Shown piece after piece: positions 49,558 to 57,139 of a stretch of DNA of 64,000 nt. The position numbers and the translations under genes were made by a program. Under the pieces are notes generated by a model. The model searched no databases. It was not told the origin of the DNA and worked only from the letters and a program-made list of their open reading frames with translations. Location of the stretch: NCBI RefSeq assembly GCF_900116415.1, contig NZ_FPAP01000006.1:1-64000 (forward strand). The letters are read 5' to 3'. Numbering within the stretch: the first letter of the stretch is position 1; every line of letters starts with the position of its first letter. This DNA is from Chryseobacterium formosense (GTDB taxonomy: Bacteria; Bacteroidota; Bacteroidia; Flavobacteriales; Weeksellaceae).

Positions 49558-49565
49558 TAACTTGG
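49558..49565 (+). promoter_or_regulatory. -7-like box TAACTTGG of the 49594 gene
   Basis: One mismatch to TAnnTTTG; 28 bp before the ATG. Weak on its own, stronger with the operator at fixed distance. Confidence 0.4.
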
Positions 49566-49593
49566 ACAACAATAACTAATAACCTAAATTATA

Positions 49594-50400
49594 ATGTACA
49601 GTAAGAAGAAACTTTTAGTGGAAACGGTCTTTGAAACTGCAAAAAAGGAGCTTCCACGAGCAAGTATAAATTCCCTCTCAAACTATTTAAGTAGCCTTTT
49701 TGATGAGAGGTATGATTTTTCTAGAGACGAGAGATCGTTTACGAGGTATTATAAAAGCTTAATACAAGACGGAGAAGACTATAATATAGATGATATCACA
49801 TTACTTTATTTAAGTAAATATATTGGTTACAAGGATTTTGAGGATTTTTGTAGTAAAATAAATATTGAAGGTGGAGATGGTTCAACAACTTTTAAATTAG
49901 GCTTTAGTGCTATATTATCTGAACAAACCCCTCAAGTTAGTATTACCGTTAATCCAACATTCAAAATGCCCGAATTCATGAAGAAAAACGGAATGGGATT
50001 TATGGAAATTGCTCTTTTGGTAAGTCTTACGACCGGGAGTATTGCTTTTTCAAAGAAACCGAATACACAAGCTCAGGGTTTTGCGGGAATTTTACAACCT
50101 GGACCGAAATGTATGTATTGGGATAAAAGTGAATACAAGCCTGCAGATTGTGATGATAAAAACCCAGTCTATAGTGAAAGAGTTCCTTTTGACTACGAAA
50201 AGTTTACTTACTTTAAAAGAATTGAAAGAAAAGATACCTTAACGGCTGAAAATGCTTTCGGAAAGGTTTGGTATTCAAAATATAATGGGGAAGTAGAGTT
50301 CTTTACGGATGATGGTACTGATCCGAATAACGGAAGAGAATTAAGAAAAGCTACCGAATATATCATCGAAAAATATGGCGGAGTTGCAGAAGAGGAATAA
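49594..50400 (+). CDS. Unknown single-helix protein with N-terminal helical domain
   Basis: 268 residues. N-terminal about 90 residues are helical with LSNYLSSLFDERYDFSRDER, DDITLLYLSKYIGYKDFEDF, a module seen at the start of several Bacteroidota proteins of unknown role. A Thr/Val linker leads to one membrane helix at about 132-148 (GFMEIALLVSLTTGSIAFS). The C-terminal half (about 160-268) has PGPKCMYWDKSEYKPADC with two Cys and an acidic end. Topology predicts a cytoplasmic N-terminus and periplasmic C-terminus. Its promoter shares the operator of the eight-gene operon, so it probably belongs to the same regulon. Confidence 0.75.
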   Translation: MYSKKKLLVETVFETAKKELPRASINSLSNYLSSLFDERYDFSRDERSFTRYYKSLIQDGEDYNIDDITLLYLSKYIGYKDFEDFCSKINIEGGDGSTTFKLGFSAILSEQTPQVSITVNPTFKMPEFMKKNGMGFMEIALLVSLTTGSIAFSKKPNTQAQGFAGILQPGPKCMYWDKSEYKPADCDDKNPVYSERVPFDYEKFTYFKRIERKDTLTAENAFGKVWYSKYNGEVEFFTDDGTDPNNGRELRKATEYIIEKYGGVAEEE

Positions 50401-50403
50401 AAA

Positions 50404-50425
50404 AAGCGAAGAAAAATCTCCGCTT
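50404..50425. terminator. Bidirectional terminator between 49594 gene and msrA
   Basis: AAGCG (50404-50408) pairs with CGCTT (50421-50425), with A run on one side and T-rich run on the other. Confidence 0.6.
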
Positions 50426-50431
50426 CTATTT

Positions 50432-50992
50432 TTACTGTGAATCTGTTTCCAGCATTCCTAATTCTCCGAAATATTTTTTAAACTTTTGAATTTTTGGTCC
50501 TACAACAGCACTACAATACGGCTGCGTGGGATTTTCGTTATAATAACCTTGATGATATTGTTCAGCCGGCCAGAATTTTTCGAACTGCGTTAATTCCGTT
50601 ACGTATTCGCCGTTCCATCTGCCGGATTCTTTAGATTTTTGAATAGCTTCTTCCGCTTTTGCTTTTTCCATCTGATCTTTATAATAAATTACAGAGCGAT
50701 ATTGGGTTCCAATGTCATTTCCCTGTCTGTTTAATTGGGTAGGATCGTGTAGAAAGAAAAATACATCCATCAGTTGTTCATATGAAATAATTGAAGAATC
50801 ATAAGTGATCTGAACAACTTCTGCATGACCCGTTTCTCCGGTGCATACTTCTTCATATGTAGGATTATCCTTATGACCTCCGGAATAACCTGAAATGGCA
50901 GATTCTACCCCTTTCAACATATTAAAACAGCTTTCCACACACCAAAAGCATCCGCCACCAAAAGTGATCTGCTGTACATTATTTTTATCCAT
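50432..50992 (-). CDS. msrA: Peptide methionine sulfoxide reductase MsrA
   Basis: 186 residues. Catalytic motif GGGCFWCVES with Cys near 16, GYSGGHKDNPTYEEVCTGET, and HDPTQLNRQGNDIGTQYRS are all present. Reduces methionine-S-sulfoxide in proteins. The C-terminal tail has one further Cys (PYCSAVVGPK) that can act in recycling. No MsrB domain is fused. Single gene on the minus strand, no signal peptide, so cytoplasmic. Confidence 0.96.
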   Translation of the reverse strand: MDKNNVQQITFGGGCFWCVESCFNMLKGVESAISGYSGGHKDNPTYEEVCTGETGHAEVVQITYDSSIISYEQLMDVFFFLHDPTQLNRQGNDIGTQYRSVIYYKDQMEKAKAEEAIQKSKESGRWNGEYVTELTQFEKFWPAEQYHQGYYNENPTQPYCSAVVGPKIQKFKKYFGELGMLETDSQ

Positions 50993-51182
50993 TTTTTAAA
51001 TTGATTTTTTGTTTAAATAGTTTTCCCTTTATAGCCATTGAAGGTCATGAAAAAACTTATCAAAAATAAGAAAAAATGCATCAAATTTGTCTTAAATAAA
51101 ACATCTAAACACAAATTGCACTAATAGATTTCACAAATAATCACGAAATAAATTAATCTAAATGGTTTTGAAAAATCAAAAT

Positions 51183-51212
51183 AAAAAAGCATCCTTAAAT
51201 TAAAAGAATGCT
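51183..51212 (-). terminator. Terminator of the ROK kinase gene
   Basis: AGCAT (51188-51192) pairs with ATGCT (51208-51212) with near-matching inner bases; on the minus strand TTTTTTAT follows. Confidence 0.6.
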
Positions 51213-51236
51213 CAATATTTTAGTAAAAACGTTCAA

Positions 51237-52202
51237 TTATTTTTCCCAAACCAAAGCACTTGCGCCAAGAATTGCTGCATCCGCTTCATCCAGTTCGCTG
51301 AAAACCAATCGTACTTTATTTCTGAAAATAGGAAGAAGATTTCTTTCCATGTGAAGTTTTGCAGGTTTCAAAATAAAATCTCCGGCTTTGATTACTCCTC
51401 CGAATAATAAAATAGCTTCAGGAGATGAGAACATCACAAAGTTTGCCAATGCCTCTCCTAATTTCTGACCGGTATATCGGAATACTTCAATGGCTACAGG
51501 ATCTTCTTTTAAGGCACATTCATGAACGGTTTTAGAGTTAATGGCATCTTCAGGAAACTGATTAAGCATAGAATCCGGAAATTCAGCTCTCATTTTTTTT
51601 GCCGTAATGGCAATTCCTGTAGCAGAAGCATAAGCTTCAAGGCTTCCTTCTGAGCCTGTACTCCAATGTTTTCTTCCACCTGGTTTTACAATGGTATGAC
51701 CTAATTCTCCGGCAAAACCATCATGCCCGTAAATTAAATGACCTCCGGAAACAATTCCGCTTCCAACACCAGTTCCTAAGGTAATCATGATGAAATCTTT
51801 CATGCCTCTTGCTGCACCATACATCATTTCGCCCAAAGCAGCGGCATTTGCATCATTCGTCATTTTGCAAGGACTTTCAAATTTTGCTTTCATTAAGTCG
51901 GCAAAGTTGATCACTCCTTTCCATGGAAGGTTGGGAGCCAGCTCAATCGTTCCTCTGTAGTAATTTGCGTTGGGTGCTCCTACACCGATACCTTCAATTC
52001 CTCCTTCAGAATACTTATCGATCATAGGCTGTATCTGCTGATAAAGAGCATCAACAAATGCTTCAGGTGTGCTGTATTGGTCTGTTGGTAATGAACCTTT
52101 GGTTAAAATTTCTCCTCTGTGATTCACGAGACCAAACTTCGTATTGGTTCCACCGATATCGATACCTAATGCAACCTGTTTTGACAAATCTACTACTGAC
52201 AT
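51237..52202 (-). CDS. ROK-family sugar kinase, zinc-binding cysteines absent
   Basis: 321 residues. ATP motif ALGIDIGGTNTKFGLV (11-26), catalytic-site NDANAAALGE, ITLGTGVGSGIV and the ROK tail GHTIVKPGGRKHW. The usual C-x-C-G-x2-G-C-x-E zinc loop reads HWSTGSEGSLEAY, with no Cys left; the Glu of the loop end is kept. Probably a glucokinase, since E-L-G-H-T and the D of NDANA are in place, but the exact sugar cannot be read. Single gene with its own terminator. Confidence 0.9.
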   Translation of the reverse strand: MSVVDLSKQVALGIDIGGTNTKFGLVNHRGEILTKGSLPTDQYSTPEAFVDALYQQIQPMIDKYSEGGIEGIGVGAPNANYYRGTIELAPNLPWKGVINFADLMKAKFESPCKMTNDANAAALGEMMYGAARGMKDFIMITLGTGVGSGIVSGGHLIYGHDGFAGELGHTIVKPGGRKHWSTGSEGSLEAYASATGIAITAKKMRAEFPDSMLNQFPEDAINSKTVHECALKEDPVAIEVFRYTGQKLGEALANFVMFSSPEAILLFGGVIKAGDFILKPAKLHMERNLLPIFRNKVRLVFSELDEADAAILGASALVWEK

Positions 52203-52283
52203 TTTATTATTGTATAATTTCGAGGCAATAAATTTATAAAAAAGATTGTATTAATAATCAGCAAACCCGATTTATTTGAAAAA

Positions 52284-53492
52284 TCAGATTGCTTTTTTAG
52301 CCTTTTTTCTTCTTCCCCACCAGATTAAAAAGCCGGTAACAGGAAGCGAAGCACAAATTAAACTGACTATAAAAGCAATAATTTTTGTAGGCAATCCTAA
52401 AATTGATCCTACGTGAATGTCGTAATTGGCTCCTACCGTTTTTTCACCAAAGTTTTTATCTTTCATATCGTGAGTATGCAAAAGCTCACCCGAGTTTTCA
52501 TCAAAAATAAGACTGCTGCTTTTGTGATAAGAATAAGATAAATGCTTTACATACACTTCGAAATTGGGATGCTCGTGATCGTCCATATGCGGATGTCCCA
52601 AATCGACAGAAAACCCATAAGAATCAGGATATTTTGCCTGAACAGTTGCAATTACTTTATCTAAAGTAGAGTCTGTTCTCATTTCTATCGGAGCTTTTGT
52701 TGTAATGTGTGAAAAATCAGGATATGCCGTGCTTCCACCTGAAAAGACGAAATAAATCATCGCCTGAACGACAAAAAAGGCATAAAAAAGCCCTGTAATT
52801 GAGAATATTAAAGCAAATATGGATGCGTAAAACCCTAAGACATTGTGAAGGTCGTAGTTTTTTCTTTTCCAGCTTTTTACATTCTCCCATTTGAAAGAGA
52901 AACGTTGCTTTCTGGCTGCTTTATTTTTCGGCCACCAAAGAATAATACCGGAAATCAGCATGATGATAAAGATGATTACGGGGATTCCCACCACATATTT
53001 ACCCCAATCCTGCTTTAGCAAAAAGCTCCAGTGAATAGATTTTACAATGTTGAAAAAGCCGTTTTTTTCGTCATAAACTTTCAGAACTTTTCCGTTGTAA
53101 GGATTTACATAGGCGAGTTTATAAATAGGAAATTCATCGAAATAATTCCAGGTTTCTGTATTGTGTTCGTACCAGTAAAACTGATAAGACATCTTTTTAT
53201 CAATAGGTACATTCACCCAATGGATTTTGAACTTTTCTTTCACCTGCTCATCTACCATTTTTTCTAATGTACGAATAGGAAGAACCTGCTTCTGCGTAAT
53301 ATTCTGCTCGTTATGATAGATTACTTCTTTTCTGGTGAAATTTTCTACTTCGTCTTTAAATACAAACAGCGTTCCCGTAATAGAAACAATAAAAATAATC
53401 AGACCGACCGATAATCCTAACCATAAATGCAGCTTTCCTGTCCATTTTTTAAAAGGGCTGATTTTCTTTTTATGATGATGCTTTTTCTTCAT
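52284..53492 (-). CDS. PepSY-associated transmembrane protein, copy 1
   Basis: 402 residues. His/Lys-rich start MKKKHHHKKKISPFKKWTG, then four membrane helices in the PepSY_TM pattern: LHLWLGLSVGLIIFIVSITG, WGKYVVGIPVIIFIIMLISG, NVLGFYASIFALIFSITGLF and the last one ending LPVTGFLIWWGRRKK. Conserved His in HLWLG, HWSFL, DLHNVLG and DIHVGS probably hold haem. Proteins of this family are thought to pass electrons to ferric siderophores in the periplasm. Downstream of the receptor block, with its own iron-type promoter. Confidence 0.92.
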   Translation of the reverse strand: MKKKHHHKKKISPFKKWTGKLHLWLGLSVGLIIFIVSITGTLFVFKDEVENFTRKEVIYHNEQNITQKQVLPIRTLEKMVDEQVKEKFKIHWVNVPIDKKMSYQFYWYEHNTETWNYFDEFPIYKLAYVNPYNGKVLKVYDEKNGFFNIVKSIHWSFLLKQDWGKYVVGIPVIIFIIMLISGIILWWPKNKAARKQRFSFKWENVKSWKRKNYDLHNVLGFYASIFALIFSITGLFYAFFVVQAMIYFVFSGGSTAYPDFSHITTKAPIEMRTDSTLDKVIATVQAKYPDSYGFSVDLGHPHMDDHEHPNFEVYVKHLSYSYHKSSSLIFDENSGELLHTHDMKDKNFGEKTVGANYDIHVGSILGLPTKIIAFIVSLICASLPVTGFLIWWGRRKKAKKAI

Positions 53493-53509
53493 TCTTTTCT
53501 AAACTTCGG

Positions 53510-53545
53510 CAAAGATAGTATTTTAAAATTTATTTAGAATACTTA
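53510..53545 (-). promoter_or_regulatory. Promoter of PepSY copy 1 with possible Fur-like half-site
   Basis: CAAAGATA (53510-53517) is TATCTTTG on the minus strand, 18 bp before the ATG. TTATTTAGAAT (53530-53540) lies just behind it; the same word in inverse orientation lies at the same place ahead of the siderophore receptor gene. Confidence 0.45.
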
Positions 53546-53732
53546 TAAATTATTGTCTTTTGAGACTTTTTAAACATTAAGAATTTAAAAAATTCTACTG
53601 TATAAAAGAAGATTAAGAAATTTGACAGTCAAATTATTTAAGAACTGTACTCAATAAACATCTTTGATGTTTTTCTTAATCAATCTTAACGATTTCAATT
53701 TCTTAATGTTAAATATAAAAAAGGTTAATAAA

Positions 53733-55850
53733 TCAAAATTTATATTCAACCATAAAAGTTCCTCTCATTCCCAAAGAATTGGTAAAATCGGCGTCTCTTG
53801 CGGCCCACCATGCAATTGCAGGCTGATACATTTTGTTGAAAACGTTTTCAATACCTAAAGAAACCTTCCAGTTGTTGTTGACTTCGTAACTTGATTTAAA
53901 GTTGAAAACCGTGTATTCCGGAACTTCACCTTCACCATAAACATACAATCCTGTTTTAACATTCGGATCGAATCTGTCTTGTCCAAAAGCATGAAGCATA
54001 TCTAACCCAACAGATAATTTTTCAATTGGTTTTACCTGTACATATGCCAAAACTTTTGGTGCAGAAATTCTGCTGTTGTTGATTTTTGTTGAATAATCGC
54101 CATCATCTTTTGGTGAAGTGATTCCTTCTATCCAGCTGTAGCTTCCTCCGAAATTGATCCATTTTGTAGGATTAAAATGTAGAAAACCTTCCACACCATA
54201 CACGACTTCCGGAGCTCTCTGGATTGTCAAGGCTCTGTCCGGACTCTGGATAAAAGTTGCTCCCAATTTTGAAGTGCTTACGTAAGAAGTTACTTCATAA
54301 TTGATCCATTTTGCAATCTGCCCTGTTGCTCCCAATTCATAATTGTTGACAATAATTGGTTTTGTTTCAAGATTTGTAATGGTATCTGAAGTGGAAGTTC
54401 TCAGAATTCTTCCCAGCTCGTTGATCGAATATGCCTGTGAAAAGCTTCCGAAAAGGTTGATGGTCGGGTTGATATTATAACGAACACCAATGTTTCCTAC
54501 CAATGCATTATATTCAAGGTCTCCACCTTTTACAAAGATACTTTGGGTAAATGTTCCGTCGTTTTTAATGCTTGAAAGGGTGTTGAAATCACCGACATTC
54601 ACTTTCATGTTTTCGTAGCGCAGACCTCCTTTGATGGTAATTTTCTTTAATAAATCTATTTTAACCAACATAAAAGGAGCAATATTCGTCATATCCATAT
54701 CGGGAGTCCAGTAACGGCCGTCTTCCAGTTTCTGAACCGTCTCATCATTTAAAACATCAACCCCATAAATAATTTCTGCCTGAGAGTTTTTAGCGCTCCA
54801 AAGCTGAGTGTCAAAGTTGGCTCTGGCTCCGTATTTTTTAGAAATTACATTAGATTGTCCTCCTCCAAAGAATGTATCGCTATAGCCGTAAACTGTTCTG
54901 AAATCCTGCATGTAAAGGTTTACATTTAATGAAGTTCCTTTCCAGATGTTTTTATTGTCGTAGCTTACTTTAATATTATGGTTTCGTGGAGTTCCTTGTG
55001 GTGTGGTTTCAAGATTTTTTCCTTCACCTTCACCTATTGTCGGAGAGATACCGTATTTTCCTGTTCTTAAACCTAAATTAAGATCAGATCTTGAAGCATA
55101 ACCAATATAAGAGGCTTCAATTCGTTGGTTTTCATTAAAATTATAACCTAACTTCAACATTCCGTTGTAGTTATCCATTTTTGCCGGACTGTATGTCGGA
55201 CTTAAATATACACCATCCGCATCTTTCATATAACCAGTTCTTTCGTAGGCTAATGAAGCAACATAGTCAAACTTTTTGGTAATTTGCCCTGAAAACAACT
55301 GGCTTGCTCTGAAGCCTAATGTTCCGCCATACGGCTGACCTGTAATTCCAACCTGCGAAATCCCTGAAATTTTCTTGTCTGAATTGCTTTTTCGGGTAAT
55401 GTAATTAATGATCCCTCCATCTGCGCCATTTCCATAAATAGATGAAGCTCCTTTAATAACCTCGATTCTTTCAATAACTGAAGGGTCGATTGATCTTAAA
55501 TCTCTGGCTCCGTTTCGCAATGGTGTTGATTGCGGAATGCCGTCAATTAAAACTAAAACCTGACGTCCTCTCAATGTTTGTCCGGTATTGGACGTCTGTC
55601 CTGAACTTGTCGCCAAACTCGGAACGGTATATTGTAAAATGCTTGTAATATCTGAATTCACCGTTAATTGCGACTGAACCTGTTTTTCACCAACAATCGT
55701 CACAGAGCTCGGAATTTCTTTTATGCTTTCTTTTTTTCTGGAAGCCGTAAGTACAACTTCATCTACATTTTTTATTTTTAAACTGTCTTTTTCCTGTGCA
55801 AAAGCAGTAACGGTTGCGAGACAAGCTACTGATAGAAGAACCTTTTTCAT
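53733..55850 (-). CDS. TonB-dependent outer-membrane receptor
   Basis: 705 residues from the ATG at 55850. Signal peptide MKKVLLSVACLATVTAFA, TonB box near VDEVVLTASRKKE, plug domain with LRGRQVLVLIDGIPQ and ERIEVIKGASSIYGNGADGG, then a 22-strand-type barrel ending in FMVEYKF. The longer frame to 55889 lacks a signal peptide start and is rejected. Its ATG overlaps the PepSY stop by one base (TAATG), so the two are coupled. Likely takes up a ferric siderophore or haem. Confidence 0.95.
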   Translation of the reverse strand: MKKVLLSVACLATVTAFAQEKDSLKIKNVDEVVLTASRKKESIKEIPSSVTIVGEKQVQSQLTVNSDITSILQYTVPSLATSSGQTSNTGQTLRGRQVLVLIDGIPQSTPLRNGARDLRSIDPSVIERIEVIKGASSIYGNGADGGIINYITRKSNSDKKISGISQVGITGQPYGGTLGFRASQLFSGQITKKFDYVASLAYERTGYMKDADGVYLSPTYSPAKMDNYNGMLKLGYNFNENQRIEASYIGYASRSDLNLGLRTGKYGISPTIGEGEGKNLETTPQGTPRNHNIKVSYDNKNIWKGTSLNVNLYMQDFRTVYGYSDTFFGGGQSNVISKKYGARANFDTQLWSAKNSQAEIIYGVDVLNDETVQKLEDGRYWTPDMDMTNIAPFMLVKIDLLKKITIKGGLRYENMKVNVGDFNTLSSIKNDGTFTQSIFVKGGDLEYNALVGNIGVRYNINPTINLFGSFSQAYSINELGRILRTSTSDTITNLETKPIIVNNYELGATGQIAKWINYEVTSYVSTSKLGATFIQSPDRALTIQRAPEVVYGVEGFLHFNPTKWINFGGSYSWIEGITSPKDDGDYSTKINNSRISAPKVLAYVQVKPIEKLSVGLDMLHAFGQDRFDPNVKTGLYVYGEGEVPEYTVFNFKSSYEVNNNWKVSLGIENVFNKMYQPAIAWWAARDADFTNSLGMRGTFMVEYKF

Positions 55851-57052
55851 TATATTTTCTTTCCTTGTTTTTTCTTTTTCCCCCACCACACTAAAAATCC
55901 GGTAACCGGCAGTGAGGTACAGATCAATCCTGCGATAAACCAGATGATTTTTCCGACCAGCCCGAAATAAGAACCGGTATGAACATCATAATTGGCATTG
56001 GCATATTTTTCTGCGTTATTGAGTTGCTGATGAGGTTTGTTTGATAAAAGTTTACCCGAATATTTGTCGAAAACAATCTGGTTTCTGATGGCAAATTTTC
56101 CGTCTTCACCATAGACTGTGACAGGAATGTTTTTTAGTTCTTTCCCTTTTTTATTTTTACCGTTGAGTGGAATTCTAAAGCTTGAAGATTCAGGATATAA
56201 ATTTTTTGTTTCCTGAGCTGAAAGGTCAAAAACAGAATTGTTTTTTGCTAAAAGTGAATCAGGTGATTTGATTTCTTTTTCTTTCGGAAGTTCAGAAGAT
56301 CCGGATAATGTAAGATTGAATGTATTTTTCACCCACGGATAAGCGAAGTATATTCCTGATAAACTTAATAATAAAGCAATAAAAGATGCGTAAAATCCTA
56401 AAATATTGTGGAGATCATAGTTTTTACGTTTCCAGTTTTTTACATTTTTCCATTTAAACCAAAAACGACCCTTTGCTGCACTCTTATTTTTGGGCCACCA
56501 AAGAATAATGCCGGTAATTAGCATCATTATAAACAAAACAACAGGAATCCCTACCACATATTTTCCCCAATCAGCTTTTAATAATAAGCTCCAGTGTATT
56601 GATTTTAAAATAGGGAAGAGGTCGTATTTTTCGTTATAAATTCCTAAAATTTGCCCATTATATTGATTGACATAGACCAGCTTGTTGATCTTTACTTCAT
56701 CAAAATAATTCCAACCCTTTTTATCTTTTTCGTAATACAGAAATTCGTATGATTTATTTTTGTCTAAAGGAATCTCAACTGAACTGATCGGAAACTTTTC
56801 ATTGATTTCCAGCGAAACTTTTTCCTTTAAAATTTCAATTGAAAGAGGATTTTGTGTAATTGTTTGAGCTTTTACATAAATCACATCCTTTCTCAGCTGA
56901 CTCTGAATTTCATCCTTAAAAACATACATCGTCCCCGTCAAAGAAACAACAAACACAATAAGCCCAACAGACAAACCAAACCACAAATGCAGCTTGGCAG
57001 ACCATTTTTTTGTAAAAGAAAGTTTCTTTTTGTGGTGATGTTTTTTTCGCAT
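55850..57052 (-). CDS. PepSY-associated transmembrane protein, copy 2
   Basis: 400 residues, paralogue of the gene at 52284: MRKKHHHKKKLSFTKKW start, four membrane helices at matching places and the same conserved His (LHLWFG, HWSLL, DLHNILG, DVHTGS). The middle periplasmic part is less alike than the helices, suggesting different partners. One-base overlap with the receptor gene downstream supports a receptor-reductase pair. Its own upstream region is 87 bp after the siderophore receptor gene. Confidence 0.92.
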   Translation of the reverse strand: MRKKHHHKKKLSFTKKWSAKLHLWFGLSVGLIVFVVSLTGTMYVFKDEIQSQLRKDVIYVKAQTITQNPLSIEILKEKVSLEINEKFPISSVEIPLDKNKSYEFLYYEKDKKGWNYFDEVKINKLVYVNQYNGQILGIYNEKYDLFPILKSIHWSLLLKADWGKYVVGIPVVLFIMMLITGIILWWPKNKSAAKGRFWFKWKNVKNWKRKNYDLHNILGFYASFIALLLSLSGIYFAYPWVKNTFNLTLSGSSELPKEKEIKSPDSLLAKNNSVFDLSAQETKNLYPESSSFRIPLNGKNKKGKELKNIPVTVYGEDGKFAIRNQIVFDKYSGKLLSNKPHQQLNNAEKYANANYDVHTGSYFGLVGKIIWFIAGLICTSLPVTGFLVWWGKKKKQGKKI

Positions 57053-57139
57053 ACAAATTTATTATAAGCTTAAATTTTATTTAAAGCATATCTGCCAAAC
57101 TACATAGCAGTTTGGCAGATGATTTATTTAATCTAATAA

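Larger units (their letters stand above)
49221..49593. other. 373-bp non-coding region with nested inverted repeats and a regulatory site
   Basis: From left: CGTGT/ACACG (49249-49253, 49286-49290) enclosing TGCGA/TCGCA (49261-49265, 49272-49276); a palindrome GAAGCGCTTC flanked by A and T runs near 49302-49311; TTGGGAAG/CTTCCCAA (49321-49328, 49360-49367). At the right end are the operator-like repeat and promoter of the gene at 49594. The left part could encode a structured small RNA; no consensus family was recognised. Confidence 0.4.

Noticed and set aside
51049..51127. Tiny 25-codon Lys-rich frame between msrA and the ROK gene
   Set aside because: Low complexity, no promoter, ends in repeat-like non-coding DNA.
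57054..57061. TAAATTTG box directly before the PepSY copy 2 ATG
   Set aside because: Only 1 nt from the start codon, so the transcript would begin inside the gene; likely chance in AT-rich DNA.
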